From assembly GCF_041381155.1 (NCBI RefSeq), contig NC_091134.1:59489467-59553466 (forward strand): a stretch of DNA of 64,000 nt, written 5' to 3'. Every line of letters starts with the position of its first letter. The first letter of the stretch is position 1. The position numbers were made by a program, and so were the translations under genes. Under the pieces are notes generated by a model. The model did no database searches and was not told the DNA's origin. It was given only the letters and a program-made list of their open reading frames with translations. Below are positions 25,160 through 37,878 of this stretch, one piece after another. Origin of the DNA: Argopecten irradians. Lineage: Eukaryota; Mollusca; Bivalvia; Pectinida; Pectinidae.

Positions 25160-26513
25160 TATATTTCTGCCAATTCGATTACATGTTAATGTATGTAACA
25201 TTAACTTATAGCTCGTACTTGTAAACTATGATTTATCGTGATGGTACATTAAACCTTAAACTTAAACAATAACTTATAGCAGGTACATGTAGTATTACAA
25301 ACAACACCATCCACATGTATTTTTACAAAAACTGTTTGTCAAGTGTTTTACAAACCAAAGACTGCACTAATTTACATTTGTAGACAGTCGGTTGGCACTT
25401 TATGCTGTTTTACCAATTTAATTATATTGTTCCAGTCGCGCAAAGTTCCAAGGATCCATAGCGTTATTCTAAAAGTCCTATTTCAATAATTGTTTGCATC
25501 TCACGAAACACATTATTTACACATAAACCAAACAACACCATCATGAAGTATTCATTAACAGCTCCAGACATTCAGAAATCTGGACACACTCACACACAGT
25601 AGAATATGCACATAAGCACGACTACGGTTCCGTCACGACTACTAGTTGGGTCCCAGTACAACTTCGGTTAGGTGTTTAAGTAATTCGGAATAAATGTTTC
25701 ATACTTACATAAAAACCTTTACTACGTTTTAGTTCTAATTCTAACCATATTTCTTTATGATATACACGTACTATGATATTAGCTCATTCATTCACAATTG
25801 AAAATTACGTTTCTGTATTTCTTTAGGCTCAGTGACGAAGGGAATAGATGGTGACCACGTCCATCTCTGCTCGCTTTGCGGTAAACAATTCAAATCCAAA
25901 TCTGGATATAGTGCCCACATACGTGCGCATGGACCTCATAAAGACGCTCCCCACAATTGTTGTGGTAAAGGATTCAACAATCTCGCCAATTTGAGACGAC
26001 ACAGGTATAACCCATAATTCATTAAACATTTTACAGAGCTGACATATATATATATATATATTTTTCCTTCAAAACCACTGACTTCATCTGTCCGTTGAAA
26101 TTGTACTACATTAACTACAGCATGTTAAGTAAATGATATAACAATCTGATTAAAAATGGTTTTGGTTTTGGTTGCCAATATCAATACATCCAAATTTCAT
26201 ACACTATATTTTCGAAATCTACCAATTGTTCTATCTTTTTAGGTGCAACAAACATGGTGAAAAGGGGAAGTCGTGCGAGGTATGCCACAAAGAGTTTGCC
26301 AGTAATGTCGACCTCGATCGGCACTCCTAGTATGGCACGCTGACCCGGCCTATGAGTGTGATGTATGCGGCTATAAGTTCAGAACAAAAGTCCGACTAGA
26401 TGGACACAAAGACCCACACACACACCGGTGCTAAACGGTACCGCTGTGAATGTGGAAAAGTGTACCGGCACGAAAGTAACTTGTATAGACATAAGAAAAC
26501 ATGCCGTAAATAA
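24738..26513 (+). pseudogene. C2H2 zinc-finger gene in three exons, apparently broken in exon 3
   Basis: Exon 1 (24738-24771) encodes MAAASSSDRKR and ends at a good donor, G|GTAAGT. Exon 2 (25827-26004) starts after TTTCTTTAG in the matching phase and encodes one C2H2 finger (CSLCGKQF...HIRAH) and a second finger-like unit (CCGKGF...LRRHR). Exon 3 starts at 26243 after CTATCTTTTTAG and gives CEVCHKEFASNVDLDRH, then a stop. Two further fingers follow in other frames (YECDVCGYKF...DGH and YRCECGKVYRHESNLYRH), ending at TAA 26511-26513. At least two frame breaks separate the fingers in exon 3, so either this copy has decayed or the assembly has errors. Fingers like this would bind nucleic acid. 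The splice phases are consistent, so it was once a real gene. Confidence 0.65.
26041..26061. repeat. (TA)n microsatellite in intron 2 of the zinc-finger gene
   Basis: A run of alternating T and A about 18 bases long followed by T5. Confidence 0.9.
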
Positions 26514-27508
26514 TTAAAGTCCAATTATCTATTGCTTTTTTGGGTTGTTTTTTAACAGATCGCCTTTCGTTCGTGGTCCATTCGTCAGTCCGTTATATTT
26601 TATCCGCTTTTTCTCAGAAAATAATGCAGGGGTCTCAATTTTCATATGTAGGTTCACCCTTGGTAATATTTGTGTATATTGAATTTTAGGACAGATTGGT
26701 CAACAGAATTACCAACAAGCCGCCATCTTGGATTTTAATACTTGAATATTGTTACCATTATTTCTTATTAAAGAAATCTGTCTCAATTTCCATCTGTTGG
26801 TTTCCCTTAGTCCTAGTTACGCATATTGCAGTTTGAGACCAATTGGCAACAACAAGGGTCAACAGGCAGCCACCTTGAGTTCTGATATTTTAAATTGTAA
26901 AAAGCAGAGAAAAGACCCACCTTTCCGTTGTCAGACAAAGACCATTCTTTAGTGGGCACCAGGACCTTTTGTTCATGTTACCATTGATTTCGAAACCGAT
27001 CCGATTTCTGAGTAATCTATACCTCGCATTTCTTAAAGTGATTTCATTTTATTTACATTTCATAAAGTACATTGTTTAATATATAATTCGTGTATGGGTT
27101 AATCAATAATGATTTGATTTATTGTATCATGAACGTGAATTTATTTCATATTTACTTTGTGTTATCCGAGCCATTTTTATTCATTCCACATTATTTAAAA
27201 CGTCATTGCATTTTTGTCTTTAAATTTGCATCATTCTAGAGCGGCAGGCATTCCATTATAATCATCATATCATACTGATTTATATCCCAATATATGCCAA
27301 ATGATGTTTTTTAAGATCTTACGATTTCTACTGTGATTGAACTTTACATTATTGTTTATTTATATTTTACTGTTTAGACAAGAAGTCTATTTTTATTAAA
27401 ATGATCAATAAATACAGATTGAAGCATGAATTTCGTTCATTGGTTTTATTTGTAGATAATGCTATAGTCCCATTTTTTTTATCTGGTAGCATCTTCGATT
27501 CGTTGCAC
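26514..27508. repeat. Non-coding, two diverged dispersed-repeat units
   Basis: Around 26620-26740 and 26770-26880 two related units appear (TCTCAATTTTCATATGTAGG against TCTCAATTTCCATCTGTTGG; AGACAGATTGGTCAAC-like against AGACCAATTGGCAAC; both ending in a GCCGCCATCTTG or GCAGCCACCTTG motif). The remainder to 27508 shows no gene. Confidence 0.55.
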
Positions 27509-30500
27509 CTAGCCTTTTCCCATCGCACACCTGGAGAACCTTTTTGAATTGCATTTCGGCTCCTTTCGCCTTCCAGGCAGTCGCTTTCTTCCACTTTTGT
27601 CAAAGTCATGATCTCTGGAAAATGTCAATGCGGTTATGTATATGTGGACATTGTAGTCCAAACTTATTTGTTATTTGTCGAATTCATATACAAGTATATA
27701 GATAATTGACATAATCACTTTTTTATGGTTTTCCCTTTTGGGTGAGACTGTATGAAATTATGAGAAATATTACGTCAAGCTAAATTGGCTAGAGGAAGAC
27801 CTTCATTTTGATCATTCTGACACTACGTTTCAACAGATCCATGGGGAAGTTTAAGCCACATTCCAAAACTGAACAGCAAACAAATCACGAATACCAAACA
27901 TGAGATGTTTGCTATATACTTTATATATATTGGTCGGCAAGAACATGGTTTGGCAAAGACACACTCTACACGTGTTGCTATGATATTCCCCAGCCTTTTC
28001 CTCTGTTTCCTCGACCAGATTATATACGCTCATTGCTTTGGTGCAGTAGGTAAATGTCCTGAAAAAATTAAAGAGTTGTCAATGAGATATTGAAATAAAA
28101 AAAATTCGCTTCTTTTCGAAAATTTTCCATTAATGTTTGACTGCATAAAAAGAAAATAACCAAATATCAACCAGGAAAGAATAAAAAAAATTATTGAAAG
28201 CAAATGCAATACTTTGTACTTACCTATCAGGATCCATCCTAACTTGAATCTGTTCTATGGTATTTCCAATGTACTTGCCAAATTCCTTGCTGGTAACCGT
28301 CCCTTGTCCTCGCTTATCATTCATTGTCAATTCTGAGTAAAAATGTTTCTCCAATCATGCTTGAAAATGCCCTGACATTATATGCGCAGCCATGGCAAAG
28401 ACAGTTTACCATGCCTTTGCTTCAATGCTTGCCAGTAGGCCTTCCCTCAGTTGTAATGGCCATCCATTTATGTACATAGTAGGGGGTGGAAACACACCAA
28501 AGTCAATATGACTTAGAAGCCGATTCCGAGGACCTTCTCTCAATTCTAATCTTTCCGCAGCTGGTATTCCAGGTTTGTCTTCCGAATGCCACCAAGATCG
28601 AATGTCCTTACAGAGCTCTGCGCTTTCTACATCTCCATTTGCCCACATGCAATCTTCTACTGACTGAGAGAAGTGAGTAGCAGCCATTGACACAGACATT
28701 GGATCAGTGACCTCTTCTACCATAATTGGGGTCAGGAGGGTCTTCTTCTCCTTTGCTACTTTCATCCAACCTTGATAAGACAATCCATCAAGTCCACCTT
28801 AGCAAGATTTTCGTCGAGCTCTTGTCAACAAATGAGTTGAATCGATACACCTGACTTCATACTGATCTCGGAGTTCACTGTAGTCTGGTTTGTAAATCAT
28901 TGCATATCAAGACCGTGAAGGGTAACGTAAGAAACTTCCTTGCTCCATTCTTGTAATTTTTCAGGCCACAAGAACTCTGCAGAGGCCACATTTAGATCAT
29001 ACTTGTGCACATGTTTGTTCAGGACATCCGCTGCTTATTCTAATAATAGCCTAGGTGAAGATTTTCTCAATGATTTCTTTGCTGAACCTACATTCTTTTT
29101 CGATGAATTACTTTGGTCTCGATGTTTTATCTTCAGAGCGTCGCATATTTTTCGTATCTTGGTTTTTTATACGACTCCTTCACAGAAATATTTTTAGTTC
29201 TTTTCAGATACCTTGCCACAACCCGTAACTCTACGTCTAATAACTGATTCAGCTTTTCGTCGGACGCGAAGAAATCGAGCAAAGAAGTCGGTTATGCGTT
29301 ATCCCATTTCTCTTTTTTAATGAGTTCACAGAGTTCAATGCCATTTTGTCCTGATGGAGTTGGTTCAGCTGTCTCACGTGGTGACATTTTTAGATCACGT
29401 GGATCAGCTTTCTCTGTGGAACAGTTCACGTTTGTATCTGTCTCTGACGACAACAGTTCTTCTGACCAACAAGTGCTGTCGATATTGGCGGAAAAAGCTT
29501 CAACTTTCAGGTCTTCGGGATATGACATAGCTAACACATCATTAGCAAGGCCTGTGGATTCCTTAATATGGTCAGAAAGAACATCTGCAAAAGTGGTTGT
29601 TGTTGTAACCAAATCTGCATTTTCATGTGTTCTTAAAGTCGATTTAGGCTTGTTGTGAATAGCTAAAACGGGAAGCCTTACTCCGTTATTGGTAGCAATT
29701 AACTCCCGTTTTTCATTTTCGTCACCTTGGACATCGATTATGACAACAGACTTGTTGAGATTTTTTATTTGTGCTATAATCTCTTGTTTCTTCATTTTCT
29801 CTACGGTTTTCCAAACATCTTTCTGAAGTTGAAGTTTAGTTAATGGCGTTCCATTCACAGTTCTTGTTACAAGAAGGACTCGCAAGGAATATGGATTCCC
29901 TGTTTATGACATTCTGTGTGCACGTGTTCAACGATACGACGCAGTTGATCTGTTGAAAGACTATATCCTTTTGGAAACCATGCAACCGGAGCTGAGCGAA
30001 TTGAATCTTTTTCCCAACTTCTATTCAAATCGGCAGCCAGGAATACCATTGCCTCCATCGCCCGTTCACGGTTCAACTCGTAGAACTGTTTGGTTACCGC
30101 TTTTATATTGTCCAATGATTCAACCATTTGCAATTTGCTAATAGGTGGGACGAAATGAGCAATACCATCTTCCTCCGAAGTTACAGAAGAAAACCTTCCA
30201 AGAAGTTTGATGCTACCTGATTTTTCACTAACTTTGTCTTTAAGATTGCGCTGTCGATCTGACAATTTTGTGGGTTTCTTAGGCTTCTCAGCATTTTAGA
30301 TGTCTGATGCCACTTGAAGTGCCTCCATGAATAGCTCCTTGTCTCGATTCACCATAAAGACGGTGGTCTCAAGTGGTGTCCATGATACATAGAGCAGAGA
30401 ATCTACATCCAGGGCCTCTATTTCAGACGGACATTGCAAAAGGTATCTCGCAGGACATTTGAAGTGTACATTCTGCATAGGACATTTGTTTCCCACTGCA

Positions 30501-31569
30501 AACCTGGTTGATGAAAAGTCAACATCTGTGCGAAGACTCCCATCTGGAGATACTACCATGACTGGTTCTGCTAAATGACAACGCATCCTTCTTCACAGAA
30601 TATCAGGCTAGGAAAAAGAGCTGGTATGACTTTTGCAACGATTGTTGCAACAGCATGTATTTCATTTTTAGTGCCATGTTCGAATAGACATCAAGGAAGG
30701 CGACGGATCCTTTTCTTTCACACCACAAATCACTTTCTCAAAGTGATCCTTCATTTTGGCAAGTCCATCACATCCAACTACTCCAAATAGTGTGCTTCCA
30801 GTAACCTTTACATTCCGTTCAAACCACTCCTCAGATCGTTGCTGCATTAACCTAATGTTTTCAGTTGATGTTTGCGACAATTCGTTTGCTATCTCGCCTA
30901 AGCTTTTGTACTTATCGCTTCTTTCTAAGTTAATGCAGTTTCCAGGAATGTATACAGAGTTGTTGATAAAAGCTAAAGTCTTGCATATTTCCTCGTTTAA
31001 TTCTGTTGCCTTCTTAATGAAGTCGTTGATATCGTGGATAAATGCAATAATTGCGCTAATTGCGTAAACGTATTTCCCTTTCCTCCAATCCACCGCACCT
31101 CCTCTTTCCACCAATTTTGCTTTGCAATAATCCTTCTTTCTAAGCAGTTCATTTGCTTCAAAAAGATTCTGTGAATTGTTTTGAAGTCCTTTTGAGAGAA
31201 TGTCTTTTAAAAGGGGAAGGGAACGAGGCGATTCAGTCTGTGAAAGTTCCCTCTCCCATTCCTCAATCATTAATCTTTCCTTAGAATCGGATATTTCCTG
31301 CAATGTGTTTTCGAGATAGGATCTTTTTCCATGTAAAGTTTCACCTAACTCAAAGCCCAAAAGGTCCACATCGCCTGAGGTTTCATCAAGCACTTGCTTC
31401 AATTTTTTTCCATCGTAAGTCAAGTATGCATATTTTGCTGGCATGTTTTCATTGAGACGAGACATAATATCCACAACAAGAGGCCCAAGGGCCTTAACGG
31501 TAATCTGACTCATGGCACAAAATAACAAAGTCACCGTATAAAGTATTGGTTAACGATTAATATAAACAA
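27509..31569 (-). pseudogene. C-terminal part of the YqaJ-type nuclease gene, decayed
   Basis: The minus strand carries the downstream half of the gene whose N-terminal half lies at 22398-23285. In order: LTYDGKKLKQVLDETSGDVD and LLGFELGETL (31.4 kb); RSEEWFERNVKVTGSTLFG (30.8 kb) and HGTKNEIHAV (30.7 kb); MVVSPDGSLRTDVDF (30.5 kb); KCPARYLLQC with VSWTPLETTVFMV (30.4 kb); VAWFPKGYSLSTDQLRRIVE (30.0 kb); LTKLQLQKDVWKTVEK (29.8 kb); LLDFFASDEKLNQLLDVE (29.2 kb); NDKRGQGTVTSKEFGKYIG (28.3 kb). It ends at a good donor at 28224, and a terminal exon at 27614-27509 continues in phase to a stop. The HGT..E and SPDG blocks are those of YqaJ/lambda-exonuclease-like PD-(D/E)XK nucleases, which cut or resect DNA. 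About eight frame breaks split the large exon. Family placement is from memory. Confidence 0.65.
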
Positions 31570-33289
31570 TACAAGGAACACCTTAGCTGAATATGTAAGT
31601 TTCTGAAATAGGTAAATGTCATTTGTTGAACAAACTTGGTTGTAACCCATTCAATGATTAATATAAGGAGGAGTCAGATTTTAAAGAAAAATTTCAGCAA
31701 AGCTCCCATTTTGGACCTCCACCGTACTATCCCCATGGGTCTTAGCTCGGTCCTTTATAAAATATGATTGTCCTCACCTAAAGTTCCCCCTTTTGAATCA
31801 ATTAAAACCCCTATAGACCAATTTCCATTGAAATTGGAGACAAAACCCGAAAACAGGAAGTGGGCCAGCGGCCATCTTGGAATACCAAAATCTTTACGAA
31901 AATGTTTGTTTGTTGTTCGGCATCAATTAACACCCCTATTGACCAATTTTCATTGAGATCGGAGACTGAAACCTTAAAACAGGAAGTGGGCCAGCGGCCA
32001 CTTTGTAATACCAAAATCTTTACGAAAATGTTTGCATGTTGTTCAGCATCAATTAACACCCCTATAGACCAATTTTCATTGAGATCGGAGACCGAAACCT
32101 GAAAACAGGACGTGAGCCAGCTAAAATTAAGAAAATTAGCCCCTTTGGGGCCTCACCCCTCAGCCCCTAGGGGTCGGACCAGACTCATTTATATAAAATA
32201 TGATTGCCCTTCCCCAATAATGTTTCACACCAAATGTGGATGAAATCCATCCAAGGATGAAGGAGGAGTAGGATTTTAAAGCTAAAATTAAGGAAATTTG
32301 CCCTTTTGGGGCCCCGCCCCTCTAAGCCTAGGGGTCGGACCGGGCTCATCTTTATAAAATATGATTGTCCTTCCTCAATGATGTTTAACACCAAATATAG
32401 ATGAAATCAATCCAAGGATGAAGGAGGAGTAGGATTTTAAAGCTTATATTAAGAAAATTTGCCCTTTTGTTGCCCCAACCCCCAGCCCCTAGGAGTCGGA
32501 CCTATCTATTTATATAAAAAATAATTGTCCTTACCCAATGATGTTTCACACTAAATATGGATGAAATCCATCCAAGGATGAAGGAGGAGTAGAATTTTAA
32601 GCTAAAATAAGAAAATTTGCCCTTTTGGGGCCCCATCCCTAAGCCCCTAGGGGTCGGACCAGGCTCATTTATATAAAATATGATTGCCCTTCCCCAATAT
32701 TTGTTTCACACCAAATGTGGATGAAACCCATCCAAGGATGAAGGAGGAGTAGGATTTTAAAGCTAAAATTAAGAAAATTTGCCCTTTTGGGGCCCCGCCC
32801 CTCTGACCTCAGGGGTCGGACCAGGCTCATTTATATTAAATATGATTGTCCTTCTTTAATGAAGTTCACACCAAATATGGATGAAATCAACTCAAGGATG
32901 AAGGAGGAGTAGGATTTTAAAGCTTAAATTCAGAAAATTTGTCCTTTTGGGGCCCCACCCTTCAGCCCCTAGAGGTCGGACCAGGCTCATTTATATAAAA
33001 TATGATTGTCCTTCCCAAATGATGTTTCAAACCAAATATGGATGAAATCCATCCAAGGATGAAGGAGGAGTAGGCTTTTGTATAAATAGTCTTACGCACG
33101 ACGCACGGCGCACGGCGGACGGTGGACGGCGCACGGCGCATGACGACGAACAAACACGATGACAATAGGTCATCCTGATCTTCGGTCAGATGACCTAAAA
33201 ATGCCAGGTCTTCGCTCCCCCGCAACAACATACGGGTCAAAATTTCTAAGAGTCTTTTCATTCGGTACAGCAAAGTTTATCTCTGAAGC
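31569..33289 (-). repeat. Right inverted arm of the zinc-finger/YqaJ locus
   Basis: Inverted partner of 23216-24685 with about six of the same tandem units, and three copies of a block reading CCAAAATCTTTACGAAAATG and ACCAATTTTCATTGAGATCG at 31.8-32.1 kb. Its outer end repeats the exon end EINFAVPNEKTLRNFDPY, but the bases after it read GGGGAGCG where the left copy has GGGTGAGT, so the splice donor is lost in this copy. Confidence 0.9.
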
Positions 33290-33739
33290 GTATATTGGTT
33301 TACAGATGATAACTTGAGAAAATACTGGTGGATTTTGATGAAACGTGGTTTTAGAAGTGGTTTAGGCTTTGCAGTTGTATTATGGTACTAAATATACGCA
33401 TCTGTTTGATAGATAATCTACAATGGGCCAATAATGAATATTAGCCTGCCATTATACTCTATCATTGATTCAATGCATCTGTTGATGGCCCACGCTAATA
33501 CCTGTCCTTAATCAGGAGGCGGTGTGAACGTTATTTCTTCGCCTAAACTTTAGCAAAAAAGTTAAAAAAAAAGTGAAATGTCCACCCAGGAAACCTGCAT
33601 TTCAATTTCATGCAAATTTCCTTTTAAGATATAGATACAGAAATATTTTTACCAGTCAGAATCTAATTGTTTCCACTTCTTAAGATGATTACAACATGGT
33701 TAGTTAAATCAACAAAATAATTGCTCTGGGAAATAATTT
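33290..33739. other. Unannotated stretch
   Basis: Nothing beyond the end of the inverted arm is supported; no open frame or repeat was recognised. Confidence 0.4.
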
Positions 33740-34320
33740 AGCCAACTTTACAGCACTATTTATTATCCCCAACTGTGCCTTAAAGTAAAAAAAAACATCA
33801 TGTGAACAAACATGAAAAGCATTGAGGCCACATAAATGAAAAGCAAACCTTGGCACAATTCTTTTCGATTGGTGGCTTATGTAACTGCAGGGGCCAAAAT
33901 AGGAAGATAGGAAACGTTTGTCTTGTCCTAAAATGTGTTAAAAGCAAAACTGATGACATTGGAATAGAAATGACCAATTTTCATTTATTGAATTTTTTTA
34001 TAATGATATTGATGCTTATTGTAAAACTTGTTAGGTCGAACATTTTAATCTGTTGTGTTGATAACTTGATATATTCATACAGCTATGATCACCTTATTTG
34101 TTATGGTAAGACGATAATGATATCATATGGCCCATGTAATTACTGAAGTCTATGGCAATACTGATACTACTATATTGCATTATTGATAACATTGGTATAG
34201 AAGTGGCCAAGTTTTAGTTATGGAATCTTTTTGCGGAAGCTTTTATCGATTTCTCTTCTCCCTAACATGTGTTAGTAGCATGTTCACACAGAGAAAACAA
34301 AGATAACCTGCTCTCCAGAT
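33740..34320 (-). repeat. Dispersed repeat copy with both ends
   Basis: On the minus strand, the block found at 2935-3030 opens this element and the block found at 455-565 closes it, giving a copy of about 580 bp. The interior has no recognisable coding content. Confidence 0.65.
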
Positions 34321-35025
34321 TTGGGTTTTTTCTTGTAAAACCAATTTTACCTATGAAAATACTTACCTGGCCAATTACAATAGCTTCTTCAACATGGATT
34401 CCCCCTACCAGGGGGACCCACTTCCTGCATGTCACTTCCTGTATGGCATCTCTTCATATTTCTTTGGAATTGGAATTATATCCACCTCCATCAAGTGCAG
34501 GGGCAGTCTAATACTGCTTATAAGCTACTAAAATTGTGTCTGGTGTTGTGTACCACATTTTTATGTACATTTCAAGTGAAATCTACATCTGATTGAGAGC
34601 TTAGTGTTGATTGCATTTTGTGAGCTGCTGGCTCTGTTCAGGACACAGGGTCCTGGCACGAAAATTTTAACCAAATAGTATACAAATATATATTATAGTA
34701 TCAAGGGTATGAACTCGGTGGTCGAGAAAAACGGACCTATTTTTTTAAAACCGTAATTATTTTAATAAATGGGTTATATACAACATTGACGGATATCTCA
34801 CCTTAAAGAGAAATAATTTATCTTTCCATTGAGTGCTTGATGAACAAAATTGGCCAAGTATTGACGAAGTTATGGCTTAATCAATCGGGAAGTTTACGAA
34901 TCTGCGCTTGTGGTGGTAAACAGTACCCATAACTGTGTTCATCCACAATCTCCTTTGGAGGTGTCATGAACCGTACTTTGTAGAAACTCCATTTAAACAT
35001 CGTGTAGCTCACTTACTTTAACCGT

Positions 35026-35158
35026 CACCGCCATGTTCATTTTTCTCTCGGAACGCTTCTCTAATTTACATATCGTGACTACATTATGCAAATTATGTAG
35101 TGTTGTGCTTGTGAGTAAAATCGAGAAGCGTTCCGAAGAACAAATGAACATGGCGGTG
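35026..35158. repeat. Foldback element with YY1-like terminal repeats
   Basis: Left arm 35026-35061 and right arm 35123-35158 are inverted copies of about 36 bp (CACCGCCATGTTCATTT...CGGAACGCTTCTC) with few mismatches around a 61-bp centre. Each end carries CCGCCATGTT, an exact fit to the YY1 consensus CCGCCATNTT. It may be the right end of an insert in the DIRS-type fossil. Confidence 0.8.
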
Positions 35159-35190
35159 CAGCCGGGCACCTGATCTCAGGTGCCACCAGG

Positions 35191-37878
35191 TTGTCTGCCT
35201 TGTCCGATTCCATGTGTGTTGATGTCATGGCTACACCTTCGGTAATCCTTCTATGGTACCAGATAGGAGTTTTGCCTCAATGGGCCAATATGGCTCAGGT
35301 GCTTGGCATGCCCCCTATTCTCTATGGGGTAACTCCTTTTCTCAGGGGTTTAATCCGGCTGTACATATTCTCCCCAATTCAGCTGGACTGCCTGGTCCCT
35401 TTCCTGGCAGTACCCCCCCCCCCCTCCTTCGGCGGAAATGATGGCTCCCCCCTCCATCCTCCGCCTAAGAAGGCTGTAAGCAACAAGAAGATTCGCCGGT
35501 CTTCTCGTGCTCCTGCGACAGCTGCTGCTGCTGCTGCTGGTTCAGCCAACCAGGTTGCCTATGATGCAGGCTCCTCTCCTAAACGAACTCCTAATGATGC
35601 AGGACCTCGTCCCTTGCTGGTTTTTCCATCTCGTTTTGAGGATAGCACAGCTGTTTCTGGGTCTACTTTTTCAGACCCTATTTCAGCTACAACCCCACCT
35701 CCTATCGCGGACCCTAGCATGGGTACAGCTTCTATGGAGGTTGCTGGCCCTGGTGAGGGTTTGGGTTCCTTTGATCAGAGAGATGTACTCCATGGTTCTC
35801 CTGGTTGTTCGGAGATTCCGTCATTGTGTGGTAGTGATCGTGAATCTGATCTTAGTGATGATGGCTCTGAGGATGGGAATGGTTATTCTAAATCCTCTGA
35901 TGCTGGTTCTTCTAATGAGGAGGTCGTCTCTCGCCCTTCTACCAGTAATGTTGGTGGAAGTAAAGCTGAGGAAACTGAGGGTCGTATTTCATCCTCTATG
36001 TGTAACTTACGTGCAGAGGTTATGAAACTTCTTGGTCCAGAGGCTTGTCCTCCCCCCTCCTCCACAGGTGTCCCGGAGAGAACTTCGGTTCTACAGGGTT
36101 TCTTGCCACCTTTAGCAGAGCACCCTTTGCTCTCTGCCAATTCTCTCCCTGAGGGCATTAGTGTATCATCCTCCCTAACCCAGTTACATGCGTTAGTGTA
36201 GGGTAAGGTGAGTACTTCTAATCACCCTAACCTCTCTGCTATGCTGGTAGGAATCAGTGATTTAGTTGATCTGTCACCAGATACCTACAGGGTTCATGAC
36301 CCCAGCTTGTCCCCATCTGCTGTCTCTCAGGAAAAAGACTTAGCACGTTGGGGTGGCCCGCATACTGTCAGGCGAATTTGAAATGCATTTGGCGATTTAA
36401 AAACAGCATTGGCGAAAGTAAAAAAAAAATTAAGAACCCAAAGTTTTCCTCCCACTATAGACGTTTCCATACGGTGAAATTCGCGCCATACACCAGACAA
36501 TGGGGCACTAGCTTGATAATTAGGTAAACAAAAGAGGTGTGAACACTCCCTGACCACCACCCAGATCCTAATTAGCTGCCTGGGGCTGTTTCCATCTGGG
36601 CTTAGTAGTGTCACACGTGTGTATTACAGCTGAAGTTGATCGGCCGATTGCATTGGCCACCATTAGAAAAAAATCACCTGGCCTTTCAATACATTTTGTG
36701 ATTACGGCTAGTGAGCATTACATCAAAAACAAACACAGCTTACAACTGTAAATGATTTACTCACGTTTTTAATGTTTAATAGGCCTAATTGTCCCCCAAC
36801 TCACAAAGTTTGCAATCGTAATGGCCGCCATTTTGGATAATTATAATAGTCGGCCCGGATCGGTAAAATTTCAGGAATTTATTAAAAATCATGTTAAAAA
36901 ATAGGAAGGGATTTTTTTCCCAGAATTTTTGTGTACATTTTTGAAAAAAATTCTTTCTCTCAAATTAGATATATTTTTTATTATTTCAACTGATACTGAA
37001 CAGGTTTGACATTTTTCTTGATTTAGTACTTCTGTTGTGATGAAAATTAAGTAAATATTTCCGTTCAATTAAGCCCAGTATTTTATATTTATATATATAT
37101 ATTTCAATTAAAGACATATAAAATATAAAGGTATTAGGATTGAAATACATGTTTAATTGGTATTGTTTCCCGTTCTTTTAATCAATATAAAAAATTGTCC
37201 CCGTGAAGAATACCCAGGAAGATCGACACGCGACCGCTAATTTCAATTTGCGAATCCAATTTTTGACCCAGAGCTAGCCCTGATACAGATAAGGTATCCT
37301 TTTCTAAGAAGGAACACAACAAGCTTGAGCGTCTGCTTCGCTTAGCTGTTCATACACTGGCCTATGCAGACTGGTTCACTTCTACCTTGTTTGCTGCTTC
37401 TGGTCGATCTGAAGATCAGTTGCCTGGCAAAGCTAGTCTTATGGAGAGGCTGAGCAGGGCTCTATGTAAGGCTCACCTTGACGGAGTAGCATTACTCTCT
37501 GCAGCAATCTCACAGATTGTAGTCGCACGCCGACTGTGCGTATTGGACCAATGTCCAGTAGATGATTTCTTCCGTTCACGTCTTGTCTCAGCCCCATTTT
37601 CTGGGCCTGACTTGTTTGGCGGCTCTCTCCCCGGTATCATGGAGGAGATCCGACAAGACCCTATGGTTCAAGATCGTTTCAGAGAGAGGGCTTCAGTCCT
37701 GAAATCTAAACGGAAGATGCGTACTTCTAAGGCCAAGGCCAAGAAGCGCAAAACATCTCAGACCTCACAGACTGGTCCCGTGCCGCCACCTCCGTCTTAT
37801 ACTCCTGGTCGTGGTCGTGGTTCCAGACGTGGTCGGTCTAGGAAAACGTCGGCTAACAGGACAGAGAAGAGTTCCTGA
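35191..37878 (+). mobile_element. Gag-like region of the DIRS-type fossil
   Basis: Two open stretches flank an insert. The first (35191-36201) is rich in Ser, Pro and Ala with acidic patches. The second (37387-37878) has a helical domain followed by a basic Gly/Arg-rich tail, as in DIRS gag-like proteins. No enzyme motif is present. Confidence 0.6.
36340..37275. mobile_element. Non-coding insert within the DIRS-type fossil
   Basis: About 0.9 kb of AT-rich, non-coding DNA separates two gag-like stretches that match the fossil in composition and style. It contains a TTTATATATATATATATTT run near 37090 and a GGCCGCCATTTTGG motif near 36825. Exact edges and family are not known. Confidence 0.55.
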
